DNA from: Phlebotomus papatasi
Lineage: Eukaryota; Arthropoda; Insecta; Diptera; Psychodidae
Direction: 5' to 3'
Assembly: GCF_024763615.1 (NCBI RefSeq)
Contig: NC_077222.1
Location: 62,000,001-62,064,000, forward strand
Length of the DNA stretch: 64,000 bases
A program made the translations under genes and the position numbers. The notes under the pieces were generated by a model, which was not told the origin of the DNA, searched no databases, and worked only from the letters and a program-made list of their open reading frames with translations. Shown one piece after another: positions 21,695-32,440 of the stretch; the stretch's first letter is position 1; every line of letters starts with the position of its first letter.

Positions 21695-21935
21695 TACAGC
21701 CATGGAGTTATAGGATTTCGAAAGGCTTAGAAATACGGCTTAACTGCTATAATTTCTTATCATCAGTCAAGATATATTGGAAAATTTAGCTTAGGATTGG
21801 ATTATTAAGAACGAATGACCTATTAGATTTTGAAAAAGCAATAAAATTGGTTGTTGGTTGCCATTTAGGATTCTGCGACCTATAGGAACTGGGCTAAAGC
21901 TCTAGTCTGAAGACCGTTTTACTGACTTTCTTTTA
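21695..21935. mobile_element. Degenerate copy of the GTCTTCAGACTAGAG repeat, reverse orientation
   Basis: CTCTAGTCTGAAGACCG (near 21900) and GGCTTAGAAATACGGCTTAAC (near 21730) match the ends of the copies at 34893 and 49975 in reverse. Strongly diverged. Confidence 0.45.
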
Positions 21936-22080
21936 GAAGAGGGTCTCAAATATAAATTGTGGAACAATGGGAAGACCCATTTGTCTTGGACGTGTGGTCA
22001 ATCGGATTGTTGGACATGTGGTCAAACGGATCAAAATAGTAAATTTAATAGAACACTACCTTCCCCTTGAGTTGAATTAA

Positions 22081-22331
22081 CACTGAGAAAAAAACTGGGG
22101 TGCGATTAACTTTTTTTCCACATAGCTTTAACACTTTTTAGGTGTAAAAATATATCATTTTTTAATGTTAATTTTACACTTTTTTATGGGTAAAATTAAC
22201 ATGAAAAAGGGTACCTTTAACCCCTAATACACCTAAAAAGGGTAATATTTACACCGATTTCGGATCAATACTGCAGGGTAAAATAAACATTTCCGGAATG
22301 TTATTTTAACTTTTTCGGATTTTTCTCAGTG
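22081..22331. mobile_element. MITE with CACTGAGAAAAA ends
   Basis: CACTGAGAAAAA at 22081 is mirrored by TTTTTCTCAGTG ending 22331. The 251-bp interior has TTAATTTTAC/GTAAAATTAAC inverted blocks. No clear target duplication. Confidence 0.7.
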
Positions 22332-22465
22332 AAGGAATTCAAATACAACATGTATTAACTTCTCATCTCAATCTTTCACGTCTAGAAAACACTTTTGGAA
22401 TATCTGAAAACCAGACCACCCAAGAGTTTTGTTCTTGGATGATTAATAGGAACTGTTCTCTCGGA

Positions 22466-22875
22466 TAGGGTAAGTGTGCCAAATTCCGGCCAGCTTGCAA
22501 TTTCGGCCACCTTTTTTGTTCCTCGAATTTCCATGAACTTTTAGATTTTACGTACTCTATGATATTATACAATGCAAAAGAATAACAAAAAATGTAGCTT
22601 TGACAAACGAGATGACGTGAAAAAGATATTGGAAAAATTCTGGAAAGGCAAGGAACTATGAGAATGAAGGTGGCCGAAATAGGGCACCACAGTTATGGCT
22701 ATATTTTTATTCATTTTAAAATGTATTAAGAATGATTAAAGAGTAAATAAAGACTATAAACTTTTTAGAAGGTTCCAAGGAACACTTTTTAAGAAGAATA
22801 AAAAAAATCAACATTTCTAACTCGAGACTTTGACGCTTGCATGCAACTATGCCGAAATTTGGCACACTTACCCTA
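22466..22875. mobile_element. TAGGGTAAGTGTGCCAAATT MITE, copy 1
   Basis: 410 bp bounded by TAGGGTAAGTGTGCC and GGCACACTTACCCTA. It is near-collinear, in reverse orientation, with the copies at 47948-48378 and 60755-61187 (shared GGCCGAAAT, TTCATGGAAAT and CTTTGACGC blocks). Confidence 0.9.
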
Positions 22876-22908
22876 TTCCATCTCCACAATGCCTATATTC
22901 CAGAGATA

Positions 22909-23136
22909 CCCGGTCAAAATCCTTAAAGTCAAAATCCCGAAAGCCAAAATCCCAAAAGCCAAAATCTCGAACGACAAAATCCCGAATTTTTAAAAGTGTC
23001 ATAGTTACTCTCACGATTGCACCCGGGCTTGCTGGAGACAACGCGAAATTTTCTGTCTTGGGAAATGATTCTACACATTATCCTCCATATTAATTTTATC
23101 TCTTTCAGGATTTTAAACATTCGGGATTTTGACTGC
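22909..23136. mobile_element. Foldback element with 15-bp inverted arrays, copy 1
   Basis: The left end has about five variants of CCAAAATCCCGAAAG; the right end has one unit (CGGGATTTTGACTGCC). The core includes CACGATTGCACCCG and ACATTATCCTCCATAT, shared with the copies at 35188 and 63086. It lies 34 bp from another MITE. Confidence 0.85.
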
Positions 23137-23640
23137 CTATGTATACCTTACCCCTTCTTCTCCTCTAAATTGTAAAAATTCTGGTTAAAAAAGATTTTCT
23201 TCTGACCTGTTTTAAGCCACAGAGATAGAGCTAGGGAATTAGAATCTTTAGTGTTGAATTATTGCTTTTATGCCTCTGGTCCGAAGAGGATTTTGAGATA
23301 GCCAGATTTATGATTTCAATGCGTTAATGTGGAAATTCAATTTTCAAATACTTTTAAGGAGCCTTCTAGATTCAAAATGTATTAAATAATTTTAGAGATA
23401 CATTCATTACTGCTTTTTGGCTAATTTAGCTAGAGGAGCTAGAGCTGCCTAGAAGGGTTTCCGGCATTTGCAATGAAAATCACAGCCCCTATAAGCTCAA
23501 AGAGGCTTTCCATTGTTTTTAGTTTTTCACATTACAGCTGACAACCAGACGTTCATTTTCACGCTAAATATAACTGAATCTCTTCATAGTGGAAGGATGC
23601 AACTAATTAACACCTGTAGATGCGGAGAAATATGCAATTA
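23137..23640. other. Unique intron sequence
   Basis: AT-rich, no recognised feature; part of RFT1 intron 1. Confidence 0.4.
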
Positions 23641-23665
23641 CATGGGAATAATTGTGAATTCTCAC

Positions 23666-23725
23666 CTGAAAGACAATGCTGAAGGAGGCATTTTGCAGGC
23701 TACTCTTGAGGATGTTTCTGCCCAT
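23666..23725 (-). CDS. Rft1: RFT1 exon 1 (start codon, 20 residues)
   Basis: ATG at 23725 begins MGRNILKSSLQNASFSIVFQ, ending exactly on a codon boundary before donor GTGAGA. The SSL-NASFSIVFQ segment is the N-terminal amphipathic/TM1 region of RFT1 and joins in frame to ILCRCVTF in exon 2. RFT1 is an ER multipass membrane protein needed for Man5GlcNAc2-PP-dolichol use in N-glycosylation; whether it is itself the flippase is disputed. At 60 nt this exon is short enough for automatic annotation to miss it. Confidence 0.93.
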
Positions 23726-24149
23726 ATTTTCCACAATACCAACAATCTGACACTACTGGCAATTGCTTAGAAAACACTATGATTATTTCCTGTGTGTTAA
23801 TTTTTCTGAAAATCGTTGCGTCATGCTGTAAAATTGAGAGAAAATCCGTAAAGACTTGCACCTTGTCGTGAGATTGAGCCAACAACACAATTTGCCCACT
23901 TTGTCAGGAGTTTGACAAAATGGGCAAAAACAAAAACTCTGACGTATCAACTAGCGCCGCGGTGCGGTGACGTTTGTAATTGGCAAAAGGGGCTCGTGTT
24001 TGTGAAGAAAAAACGGCAAATTAAATGGAGATTTTTCACACTAAAATCACCCTCCATTAATCGTAAAGTGCGTGAAAAGTGATTATAGAGACTTTTGCTG
24101 AGAGTAGTGACTGTTTTTTTTGAGTAATAGTGCTGCAAATAGCGCAGAA
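23726..24149. promoter_or_regulatory. Likely bidirectional promoter between RFT1 and a plus-strand gene
   Basis: A 424-bp interval separates the RFT1 ATG (minus) from ATG 24150 (plus). A local GC-rich block GCGCCGCGGTGCGGTGACG (23954-23972) stands out from AT-rich surroundings; no TATA box is evident. Close head-to-head housekeeping genes commonly share such a region. Inference from geometry. Confidence 0.5.
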
Positions 24150-24169
24150 ATGGATAAGAGAAAATTGTC
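24150..24169 (+). CDS. Candidate first coding exon of an unidentified plus-strand gene
   Basis: ATG GAT AAG AGA AAA TTG TC, then a consensus donor GTAAGTA at 24170, encodes MDKRKLS with phase 2. The upstream 200 bp resembles an insect 5' UTR. The rest of the gene would lie in or beyond the N gap; no matching exon was recognised. Confidence 0.45.
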
Positions 24170-24486
24170 GTAAGTACCCCAAAGGGCTTTCTTGATGTTT
24201 GCCAGACTGTGTGAGGGAAAAAAACGATCGATACCCAAATAGCAAAAGAAAAGTCCATCGATGTCGCGTGAAAATCACTCCTTGGGCGAAAATTTGAATG
24301 GACAAATGATCAAAATACCGATAAATATTTTTTAAAAGGTTATTAGAAGGCGTGGGAGTGGAGAAAAAAGTAAATTCTTGTCACCATTTCGAATGGAAGA
24401 TTAGTCATCTTTCTCGGAAATAAATGCTCCATTTCTTCAATTTGGAACAACAAAAAATCAAATCCCTTTCTGTCAGTGGCGGAGTA

Positions 24487-24986
24487 NNNNNNNNNNNNNN
24501 NNNNNNNNNNNNNNNNNNNNNNNNNNNNNNNNNNNNNNNNNNNNNNNNNNNNNNNNNNNNNNNNNNNNNNNNNNNNNNNNNNNNNNNNNNNNNNNNNNNN
24601 NNNNNNNNNNNNNNNNNNNNNNNNNNNNNNNNNNNNNNNNNNNNNNNNNNNNNNNNNNNNNNNNNNNNNNNNNNNNNNNNNNNNNNNNNNNNNNNNNNNN
24701 NNNNNNNNNNNNNNNNNNNNNNNNNNNNNNNNNNNNNNNNNNNNNNNNNNNNNNNNNNNNNNNNNNNNNNNNNNNNNNNNNNNNNNNNNNNNNNNNNNNN
24801 NNNNNNNNNNNNNNNNNNNNNNNNNNNNNNNNNNNNNNNNNNNNNNNNNNNNNNNNNNNNNNNNNNNNNNNNNNNNNNNNNNNNNNNNNNNNNNNNNNNN
24901 NNNNNNNNNNNNNNNNNNNNNNNNNNNNNNNNNNNNNNNNNNNNNNNNNNNNNNNNNNNNNNNNNNNNNNNNNNNNNNNNNNNNNN
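24487..24986. other. Assembly gap, exactly 500 N
   Basis: A round-number N run is normally a placeholder of unknown true length. Frames spanning it are artefacts. Confidence 0.99.
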
Positions 24987-25042
24987 CGACCTCAGCAACA
25001 ACATATTAAAATTTAAAGAAAAAGCATCGTCTAGTTTTCGAA

Positions 25043-25088
25043 ATATTCGAGATCGATTAATCGAAAATCGATTTTTCGATTAATCGGA
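25043..25088. other. AT-rich palindrome beside the gap
   Basis: CGATTAATCGAAAATCGA is followed by its near mirror TCGATTTTTCGATTAATCG. A cruciform-prone sequence next to the N run may help explain the assembly break. Confidence 0.6.
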
Positions 25089-25214
25089 CCTTTAATTAAT
25101 TCGGATGAAATTGGGGTGTCACAAGGGTTGTAGTACTCAACGAGAGCTTTCCAAAATACCAAAATTTTCGATTTCCGTAATGAGATTGTAAAGAATCTCA
25201 GCTAAAAATCATAT

Positions 25215-25815
25215 TAGGGGAGACTGGGGCAAAATTTGTCAAAAGGAAAATTTTAATATTCAATATTTTCTAAAATAAAAGAGACTCAGGCTTGAAATTT
25301 TTATTATATTTAGATAGCCTTCATGAACCTTCTTACACTTACAAAGTTTCAGGAGATTCGAGGAAGGATTATGAAAAATAAAAAATAATGAAACTTTAAG
25401 CCCTATTTTTGGATTATTTGGCTTACAGAAAATATCAATACTGATTAGCTCAATTTAAGCACATTTCTCGTTAAGATAGAGAAAAATTATCTTCGACAAA
25501 GTTGTAGAGGAATAAACTTCTTATAAAAATATGTCTATTTGATATTTTTAACGTTTGCGAGAGTAAAACGTCACAAATTATCCGATGACTGACAAAATTT
25601 GCCCCAGCAATTTTGAGAATCTCCACAAAATCGACTTTTAGAAAATGATTCGAAAATCACATTTTCTTTCCAGATAGAGGAAAATAGTCTTCTGCAGTGT
25701 TGTAGAGCAGTAAATTTTCTATAAGAATATGCTCATTATAAAACGTTTAAGTTTTCTCAGAGCTCGTGAAAGAATTAAATATGCGTTTTGACAAGTTTTG
25801 CCCCAGTCTCCCCTA
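25215..25815. mobile_element. TAGGGGAGACTGGGGC MITE, copy 1 (longest)
   Basis: 601 bp with ends TAGGGGAGACTGGGGCAAAA and TTTTGCCCCAGTCTCCCCTA, flanked by TA-type sequence. The interior contains two related blocks (GATAGAGGAAAAT..TTGTAGAG and GATAGAGAAAAAT..TTGTAGAG). A second copy lies at 40053-40516. Confidence 0.93.
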
Positions 25816-26235
25816 GTTACATCATAATAATTAAATCACTGATTGAGTAATCAGGAATTCTTGGGAATTCTGCAATTAATTTGTTGAAAATATTTAATTT
25901 TTTAGTAATATTCAGTTGATTTTGACAATCGCAGATTTTCAAGAGTACTTTGCACATAAACCTACTGAAAAACGGATTGATATACCAAAGAAAAGCAAAA
26001 ACACTGATGTAAGGCACAACGTGAGATTTTTATTTTGTAAAGGAGATTTTGATTTAAAACATCTTATTCTAAATAAATTTTCAGTGGTAGAATATATACG
26101 GATCTAATGATATATTCATAAATATTTTAGATGCAATTTTGTAAAAATTGAACGATTTAGTCTGCGAATAAAAAATATTAAATCGTATAGCTCTAACACG
26201 GGTTTCAGATCAGAAGGTTAATCTTATTCTTCGTA

Positions 26236-26698
26236 ATTTTTTTGGGAGATGATTGCACCGTGTTTTGTAAAATTGTTCGTAAATGTTTGTGGATTCCTAT
26301 TGGATTCCTACTGTATACGATTTATGGAATGGTCTTAAATCGTATAATCCAAAAACAAGTTCGTAAAAGTTGGTACTTTTTCATCATGATGATCACTTGA
26401 CAAGACTTTTTTATTCTTTTACAAATATTTGTTTGTATATGTTCGTAAACACACAAGAAACGTTTGTAAAATTTTGTCATTTGTTCGTAGGTTTTTGAGA
26501 AATAAAAAAATGTTTGTAAAAGAACAAAAAATGTTCGTCAAGTGATCATGTTACGAACAATGTTTGTGAAAAAGTACAAACTTTTACGAACTTTTTAGTG
26601 GGTTACACGCTTTACGAGTATTTCGTAGGCCACCAGTAGGAATACACAAACATTTACGACGATCAATTTTACGAAATTACTTTTTTCTGTGTAATAGT
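26236..26698. mobile_element. Large foldback element, GTTCGTAAA-rich
   Basis: The arms are inverted over most of their length: AATTGTTCGTAAATGTTTGTG at left mirrors CACAAACATTTACGACGATCA at right, and GATCACTTGAC mirrors GTCAAGTGATC inside. The TTACACAGAAAAAAG-type right end is typical of insect foldback MITEs. Confidence 0.75.
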
Positions 26699-28593
26699 AA
26701 ATCATTTTTTTTACCATCATTGTCAAACTGTATTAAAAATTTATTCTTTGTGAAAAGTCCAAATTAGTATTTCAACAAAATATCTAATTCAAATAAAATG
26801 AATCAATGAGCAAATCCTATTCATATTCAAAATCCCATAGTCAACAGATTACAAATCTCACCCGAATAGAGTCATTTATAAATAAATTTTTCCTCATACA
26901 AAAAAACCCAATAAACCGCTTCATTCTTTTTGCAAAACAGTTTCATTTGAAATTGACTAATCATGTGCCAAAAAATTGCTATTTTTTTCCATCTCTCCAT
27001 GTGAGATTAACAACATTTTTTTAATAACCATATTTATTTGAAAGTCTTCTAGTCTTTAATGTTGTTAAATAAATTGATACTAAAACCAATGGGATTTTTC
27101 TCAATTCAGAATCAATTATATCAGAAGCAGATGTTTTAATGGACAATTTCGCCTCATCAATACCTTATTAGGTTCCATATACAGAATGGAATTAATAAAA
27201 AAAAACAAGAATAATTTCCATAATTTCGGAGAGAGAGAAAGAAGTTATTCACATAGAAATCTCGTGACATTTTTGTGGATGAGAATCAATTTCCATATGG
27301 AAGAAGAGCTAATACTTGTCGAGATAATTAGAAAAGCGCCAAAAATGTCAACGAATTTGAATACAAATGCTGCTTTCCGGTGAAAATTTACATAATTCTA
27401 TTCATATTCTGTAGTGTGCAGCATGATTCTTGGGAGGTAAAATATATTTTTAGGCAAATGAATTGAATAGAGGATATTTTGTGAGTCAAAATGTATAACC
27501 AGGTACTGTTGGCATCCTTCAGGGGGTTCACGCATTTTTCGGGAAATTGAGGGAGATTTGTACTGAAAATTTGCAGAACGTGATGGCTATCGGGGTGGTT
27601 GCATAAAAACATCAATTCTGGGAGGTGCATTAAATCAAAAAATGTCTTACGCAAGTTACCAAAAAAAAGTCTCAAAATGAAATGCATTCTGTAAATTATG
27701 TATTCGGTTGAATCGATCAAATCTCTGAAAAAAATTCAACATTACCATCTCTTCCACTCGTAAACACATTCAAGCACACATTTAGAGCCTTTGACACTTT
27801 GGGACAACCATTATAATCACTATCCATAAGAAAATCTTATAAAATGAATGTCACTTCAATGGGCTGAGGAAGAGATTGAAAGTGACTTGGAGAAATGTTG
27901 AAGAGCTGCGATTGATGGAAATGTCATCATTTTCACCATATTTCCTTCACGAAAAATATCTAATTTCTAAATGAGTAAGAATCATCGAGTATAACGTTGT
28001 AATTTGCAATTCATCTTCAAAGTTTCTAATTTATCGAATTGTCGAATTATCGCATTTCTTTTACTTCATACAAAAAATCTTCAGAAATGCACAATTTTAA
28101 GGTGGTATACGTGGTATACTGGATAGAATACAATTGTATATAATTTCTGTATAACTTTTAGTATAAAATACTTTCAAAAACGTTCATGTAACCTATTTTC
28201 GACCAAATAAAGGACCTCCTAAACAGAGTATTTCTCATGGAATATCAATTGGAACCCATAAAACTCGAAAAATACCTCTTAGTAATTCGTTTCTCAGATA
28301 AAATGTCTTTGCAATCTGTTATAATCCTCCAATGTGTGTATCGGCTAAAATAGAGATTCATTGATTTATTTTAATTCGAAACCATTCACTAGTTACTAAG
28401 AATTTTCCAATTATCTTGCTAAGAATGATTCATTTTCCCATCAAACTTATTTTACTATAGAACGGATGAACCTGAAAATTCCAGATTTTCTGGAAGATTT
28501 TCCGGATTTTGAATATTATAAAATTTTTAAACAATAATGTCCTGTCATGCCATAAATCTAGGTAAGGCTTATTGATTAACCTGACTAAGGCGA
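26699..28593. other. Unique AT-rich region, no gene recognised
   Basis: Scattered short frames of 60-110 codons on both strands have biased AT-rich composition and no domains or paired splice signals. Confidence 0.4.
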
Positions 28594-29334
28594 GTTATGT
28601 CGAAAATAGACACAGGCTGATCCTGGAGAATATTCAGCTCGAAAAATTTAGCGGTAAAGGATCAGCCAAAACTATCATACACTGAGGATTTTGGATCAAG
28701 GATTAGCTCTTTCGCGTCTTTAGGGTAATGTCATGACTCGGGGAAAAAAGTTTTTTTTGGGTATTTACATTAATTGAAATCTATCTGTTCGTGCACGACA
28801 TCATAATAGAAGGATGTAAGATTCTTGGCTCATTTTCTCAAGACTCCAGTTAGATTTCAATTAATGTAAATAGCCAAAAAGAAACTTTTTTCCCCGGGTC
28901 ATATATGACCCTAAAGACGCGAAAGAGTTAGCGTTTACAGCATAAATTTCTATTCAATCTCCACAATTTGATTGCTGAAAGACTTCTTAAGTGCAATATC
29001 AATGGATTTTTCGTACAGAAAAATGCACTCTGACCTTCCCATTACTCCAATCTTAACGCACATTTTACGATATTGTGTACCATTATTCTCCACGTTTTTT
29101 CATCCAATTGACATTTCGAAAAGCATCTAAAAACACCTAAAGTGAAGCTTTTTATTTTCAGCACTGGCGCTGATGTCGCCTAATCCCCGCAATTTCACTA
29201 GACCTCATGAATTTGGAAGATCAGCCTGATCCTCCAAATTTTGGGCTGATCCCTGAGTGTATCGACACCAATCCTCATTTTTCGGGCTGATACCTAAGTC
29301 GATCCCTGTGTCTATTTTGGGCTTTAGGGGAACG
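28594..29334. mobile_element. CGAAAATAGACACAGG MITE, copy 1 (with nested insertion)
   Basis: CGAAAATAGACACAGGCTGATC at left is mirrored by GATCCCTGTGTCTATTTTGG at right. The interior shares GGCGGTAAAGGATCAGCC- and CTGATGTCGC-type blocks with copy 2. A foldback at 28706-28927 interrupts it. Confidence 0.85.
28706..28927. mobile_element. Nested long-arm foldback (CTCTTTCGCGTCTTTAGGGT)
   Basis: Arms of about 80 bp: CTCTTTCGCGTCTTTAGGGT and ACATTAATTGAAATCTA at left are mirrored at right. Flanking TTAG on both sides suggests a TTA or TTAG target duplication. Confidence 0.85.
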
Positions 29335-29545
29335 CTCACTACTTTCGGACGACAGAAGCTTCGGACAGACAACTCAATTTCTTTGATGTTCTTAATGGAT
29401 TAAATCCATGGTTATTTTCATAAAATTTGAGGCATTTGACTTAAAATAAATATACTATTATAACGGACCAAATTCATTAAAAACATATTGAAAAAAATGA
29501 ATTGTTCGTAGCTTGAGTCGTCCGAAGGTAACGCGCTTTCCCCTA
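29335..29545. mobile_element. TAGGGGAAAGCGCGCTAC MITE, copy 1
   Basis: 211 bp with ends TAGGGGAACGCTCACTACTT and GGTAACGCGCTTTCCCCTA, and TTCGGACGAC subterminal repeats. Abuts the preceding element, sharing its terminal TTAG. A second copy is at 40624-41121. Confidence 0.9.
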
Positions 29546-29548
29546 AAA

Positions 29549-29714
29549 CTGGAAAAATTAAAGGATCAAATTGATCCAAATTTGATCCTTTTGCAGAGTA
29601 TGGATCAAATTTTAAACGTTGAATGCACATTTATCATAATAGAACATGTTAATTTAATCCATCCGTTGCAAAAGGATCAAATTTGGATCAATTTAATCCT
29701 TTTATGTTTACCAG
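29549..29714. mobile_element. Foldback with GGATCAAATTGATCC motifs
   Basis: CTGG...AAATTTGATCCTTTTGCA at left is mirrored by TGCAAAAGGATCAAATTT...CCAG. Nearly the whole 166 bp is self-complementary, with internal GATC palindromes. Confidence 0.8.
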
Positions 29715-29756
29715 TGAATGTTGTACTCGTGCAGTGCGATAATTATAGATATTATC

Positions 29757-30713
29757 TAGGGGGAACTGGGGCAGTAATAAACTGGGGTAGTTGTAAACAC
29801 TGTGATTTTTTTCATTAATTTTAAAACTCCAGAGGATAAAACCCATAAGCATTCATAGATACCATGGGGATGTATGTCCACAGATGAATTGGTCAATAAA
29901 ATCCTAATACTTTAAAAATAAAAATAATTTTCCCCGAAAATGTAGATATTTCGATTATTTTGGGCATTTAGATTTCCACCTGGAAATTAAAAACTGTGTA
30001 AAATAATCGAAATGTAGCAATACCAGTTCTTTCCTACATCTTTTAGGATTATATTTATGCATTTACTAGGCAAATTGAGAATCACATTATTTTAAAAGAA
30101 TTAATAATTGGTCAGAAAACAGCATTTGGGGTAGATGTAAACAGGCAATTTCAATTTCACAAAATGAGTAGGTAAAAGAGCGGGAAATTGACCTTCATGC
30201 GAAATATCTATAATTCATAGATTACGAAAAAAATTGGTGGCACTGTGTTCAATAAAAAGTCACATGATGTCAAAATATGGGGAAAATCCATTGAAAAATG
30301 TCTTTGATTTGCATGCTTTTAGTTTTTTTACTATTTTAATTATTCTTTGTAAAAAGTGTCGTGATTTTTTGAAAAATATACAGTCTTTATATATCTCTTA
30401 AGTAATTAAAATAATCGAGAGTGGTGCAAAGTTAATTTCAAGGGTGGAAAAAAGGGTGTTTACATCCTCCCCAGAAAGTGTTTACTTCTACCCCAGGTAT
30501 TTTGTGAAAAGAGAAAAATGCACAGTGACACAAATTTTATTTTTATGGAAAACTCAATTGTTTTCCAGCATCCGCATTACCCGCAATGAATTGCCTATAC
30601 CCAAGGGTAAAACATGAGCTAAGAAAGATTTTCCAAAAAATTACGGTGTCCTTGGAAAATCACCTCAAATTCGCATCTATCGAAAATGGTTACATGTGCC
30701 CCAGTCTCCCCTA
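29757..30713. mobile_element. TAGGGG-type MITE with GGGGTAG-rich interior, 957 bp
   Basis: Ends TAGGGGGAACTGGGGCAGTA and TGTGCCCCAGTCTCCCCTA. The terminal 17 bp match the family at 25215, but the interior is unrelated. CTGGGGTAGTTGTAAAC and TTGGGGTAGATGTAAACAGG repeat inside. Confidence 0.8.
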
Positions 30714-32400
30714 TGATCTTAAACATGAGCTTTATCCAAGTGTATGGAATAAGGCCTTAATAAGTACTTATTGAGTCCTTAATTAAGTCATTTTTAAGCG
30801 AAGTACTGTCATCTCGTCATTTCGTCTTTTAATGCATAAACTCCTGTTCCGGGATCCGGGAGTCTAAATTTTGCTAAAATATATTTTTTTCAATCATCCT
30901 ATTGATTTTCTTTTCCTAGATGCATAAGGAATGCTTCTTTAAAGACATTTGAGGTGATCTAGGGGCAACTTGTTCATTGTATCAAGAATACAAGTGTTTG
31001 TTTTTTTATTTTTATTTTTATATAAAAATTATCAAAAATTAAAAAAATATAGCCGTTAGGGTAACTACTTTAAAAGTGCTTAGTCATTAGTCCCTTAATT
31101 TACTTAATGAAAAATATTTTTTTTCATTTCCTCAATTAAAAAACTACTTAATTAAGGGCTTTAATACCGTCCTTAATTATGTACTTATTTTTAAGGCTAA
31201 GTTATGTCATTCGCCACGAAGCGGTAACTTTTGTCTCATTTTCATATAATTTATTGCCTTTATCGGTAGTTGGTTGATCTAAAAATTCTTAGAATTAAGT
31301 CATTCCGTTAAGACTTTATTAGGCACTTAAGCCGGGAATTTTCTTTTCGAAAGGGAGAATTGAAGATGAAAACCCTCATTTAATTAGATCCTAAAAACCA
31401 AACAATTTACTTGAGTGATATACAATTTAAGCTGGAACGCTTTGACAAATCGGTCCCATATATTTTCCTAAGGTTTTTTTCTACTGTCCAATACTTTATT
31501 GAAACAGTAAAATGAAATTTGCAACAAGTGACAGGGACTTAAGGCATTAGGTATGAATTGGAAAGCAATTTAGAATGGAACATTTTGGAGTTCCTTCATT
31601 AATTAATTAATATTTAAATTAAACGTGTTCAACGTGCTCCTAAAGTCACGACTTGCCCAAATTTTTTGACCACAACTTGCTGGCTTCAAATAAGGAAGTT
31701 TTTGGATTTTCTATTCTCCTTATTGTGCGTGAGAATATACACCTATTAAGAAACAATTAATCTCCCGCACAAATGTTTCTTTCCTCCTTGTCCAAATTTG
31801 GCGGTGAATTGTCATCGAATTCATTTACGCACAAGAGTGATTTGTGAAATAATGTTGATTGTGTTGATACATTGTCTACCCAACTCGGATATTTAGCTCT
31901 CTCGTGGGAGATTTAGCGGGGAGAGTGAGGCAGAGGGCACAGTCCAAGAACTTGTGAGAGTTGGCCAGCGCGCGACTTGTTGAAATAACCTTCTGTCAAG
32001 GAGAATTCATCAATCAATCAAAGTTAAGCAGCTAAAATGTTTGGTGATTATTAAAAAGTTTCTGTATGTGCCCACCAGACAGATAAATATTCTTCTTGCT
32101 GGGCTAATAGTTAGAATTTATTGGATGCAAAAGTTACTAACCAGGATTATCCTAAAAATGTCTTACGGACATTTTTAGAATAATGCACTGTATCATGGAA
32201 TTTTCCCCCTTGAAAAATTTTTAGATGGTTAAATGTCACGATAGTTATGAATTGCAAATTAAAAATCTAAAAAGCAACAAACAGCATGTTTATCCTTTGA
32301 ATTATAAATTAACAAAATTCATTCAAAAGTGATTTTTAAAAATTATAATTTTTGAGAATAACACAAGAGGAAGTGTATTAAAGACTTTCCTCAATCAAAA
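30714..32400. other. Unique AT-rich region; GA/GC-richer island at 31900-31980
   Basis: No coding exon recognised. The island includes GGGGAGAGTGAGGCAGAGG and CCAGCGCGCGACTTG and resembles regulatory or untranslated sequence. Confidence 0.35.
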
Positions 32401-32411
32401 ATTCTGGAATG

Positions 32412-32420
32412 TATAAATAG
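32412..32420 (+). promoter_or_regulatory. TATA box (TATAAATAG)
   Basis: A full-match TATA element in otherwise AT-rich DNA. About 30 bp downstream (around 32441) an initiator would fall at ATTCAAATT, a weak match. A GC-richer transcript-like block and a strong donor follow. Confidence 0.45.
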
Positions 32421-32440
32421 CGTTAAAACTGCAAGACATT

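Larger units (their letters stand above)
19059..23665 (-). other. Rft1: RFT1 intron 1 (4.6 kb, transposon-rich)
   Basis: Bounded by donor GTGAGA (23665 downward) and acceptor CAG (19061-19059). It contains at least six transposon copies. Introns 2 and 3 of the gene are only 65 and 77 nt, so intron 1 has expanded through insertions. The rest (20925-21690, 21936-22080, 23137-23640) is unique AT-rich DNA. Confidence 0.85.

Noticed and set aside
24405..25083. Frames of 177-219 residues across the gap
   Set aside because: Almost all residues are unknown because they span the N run.
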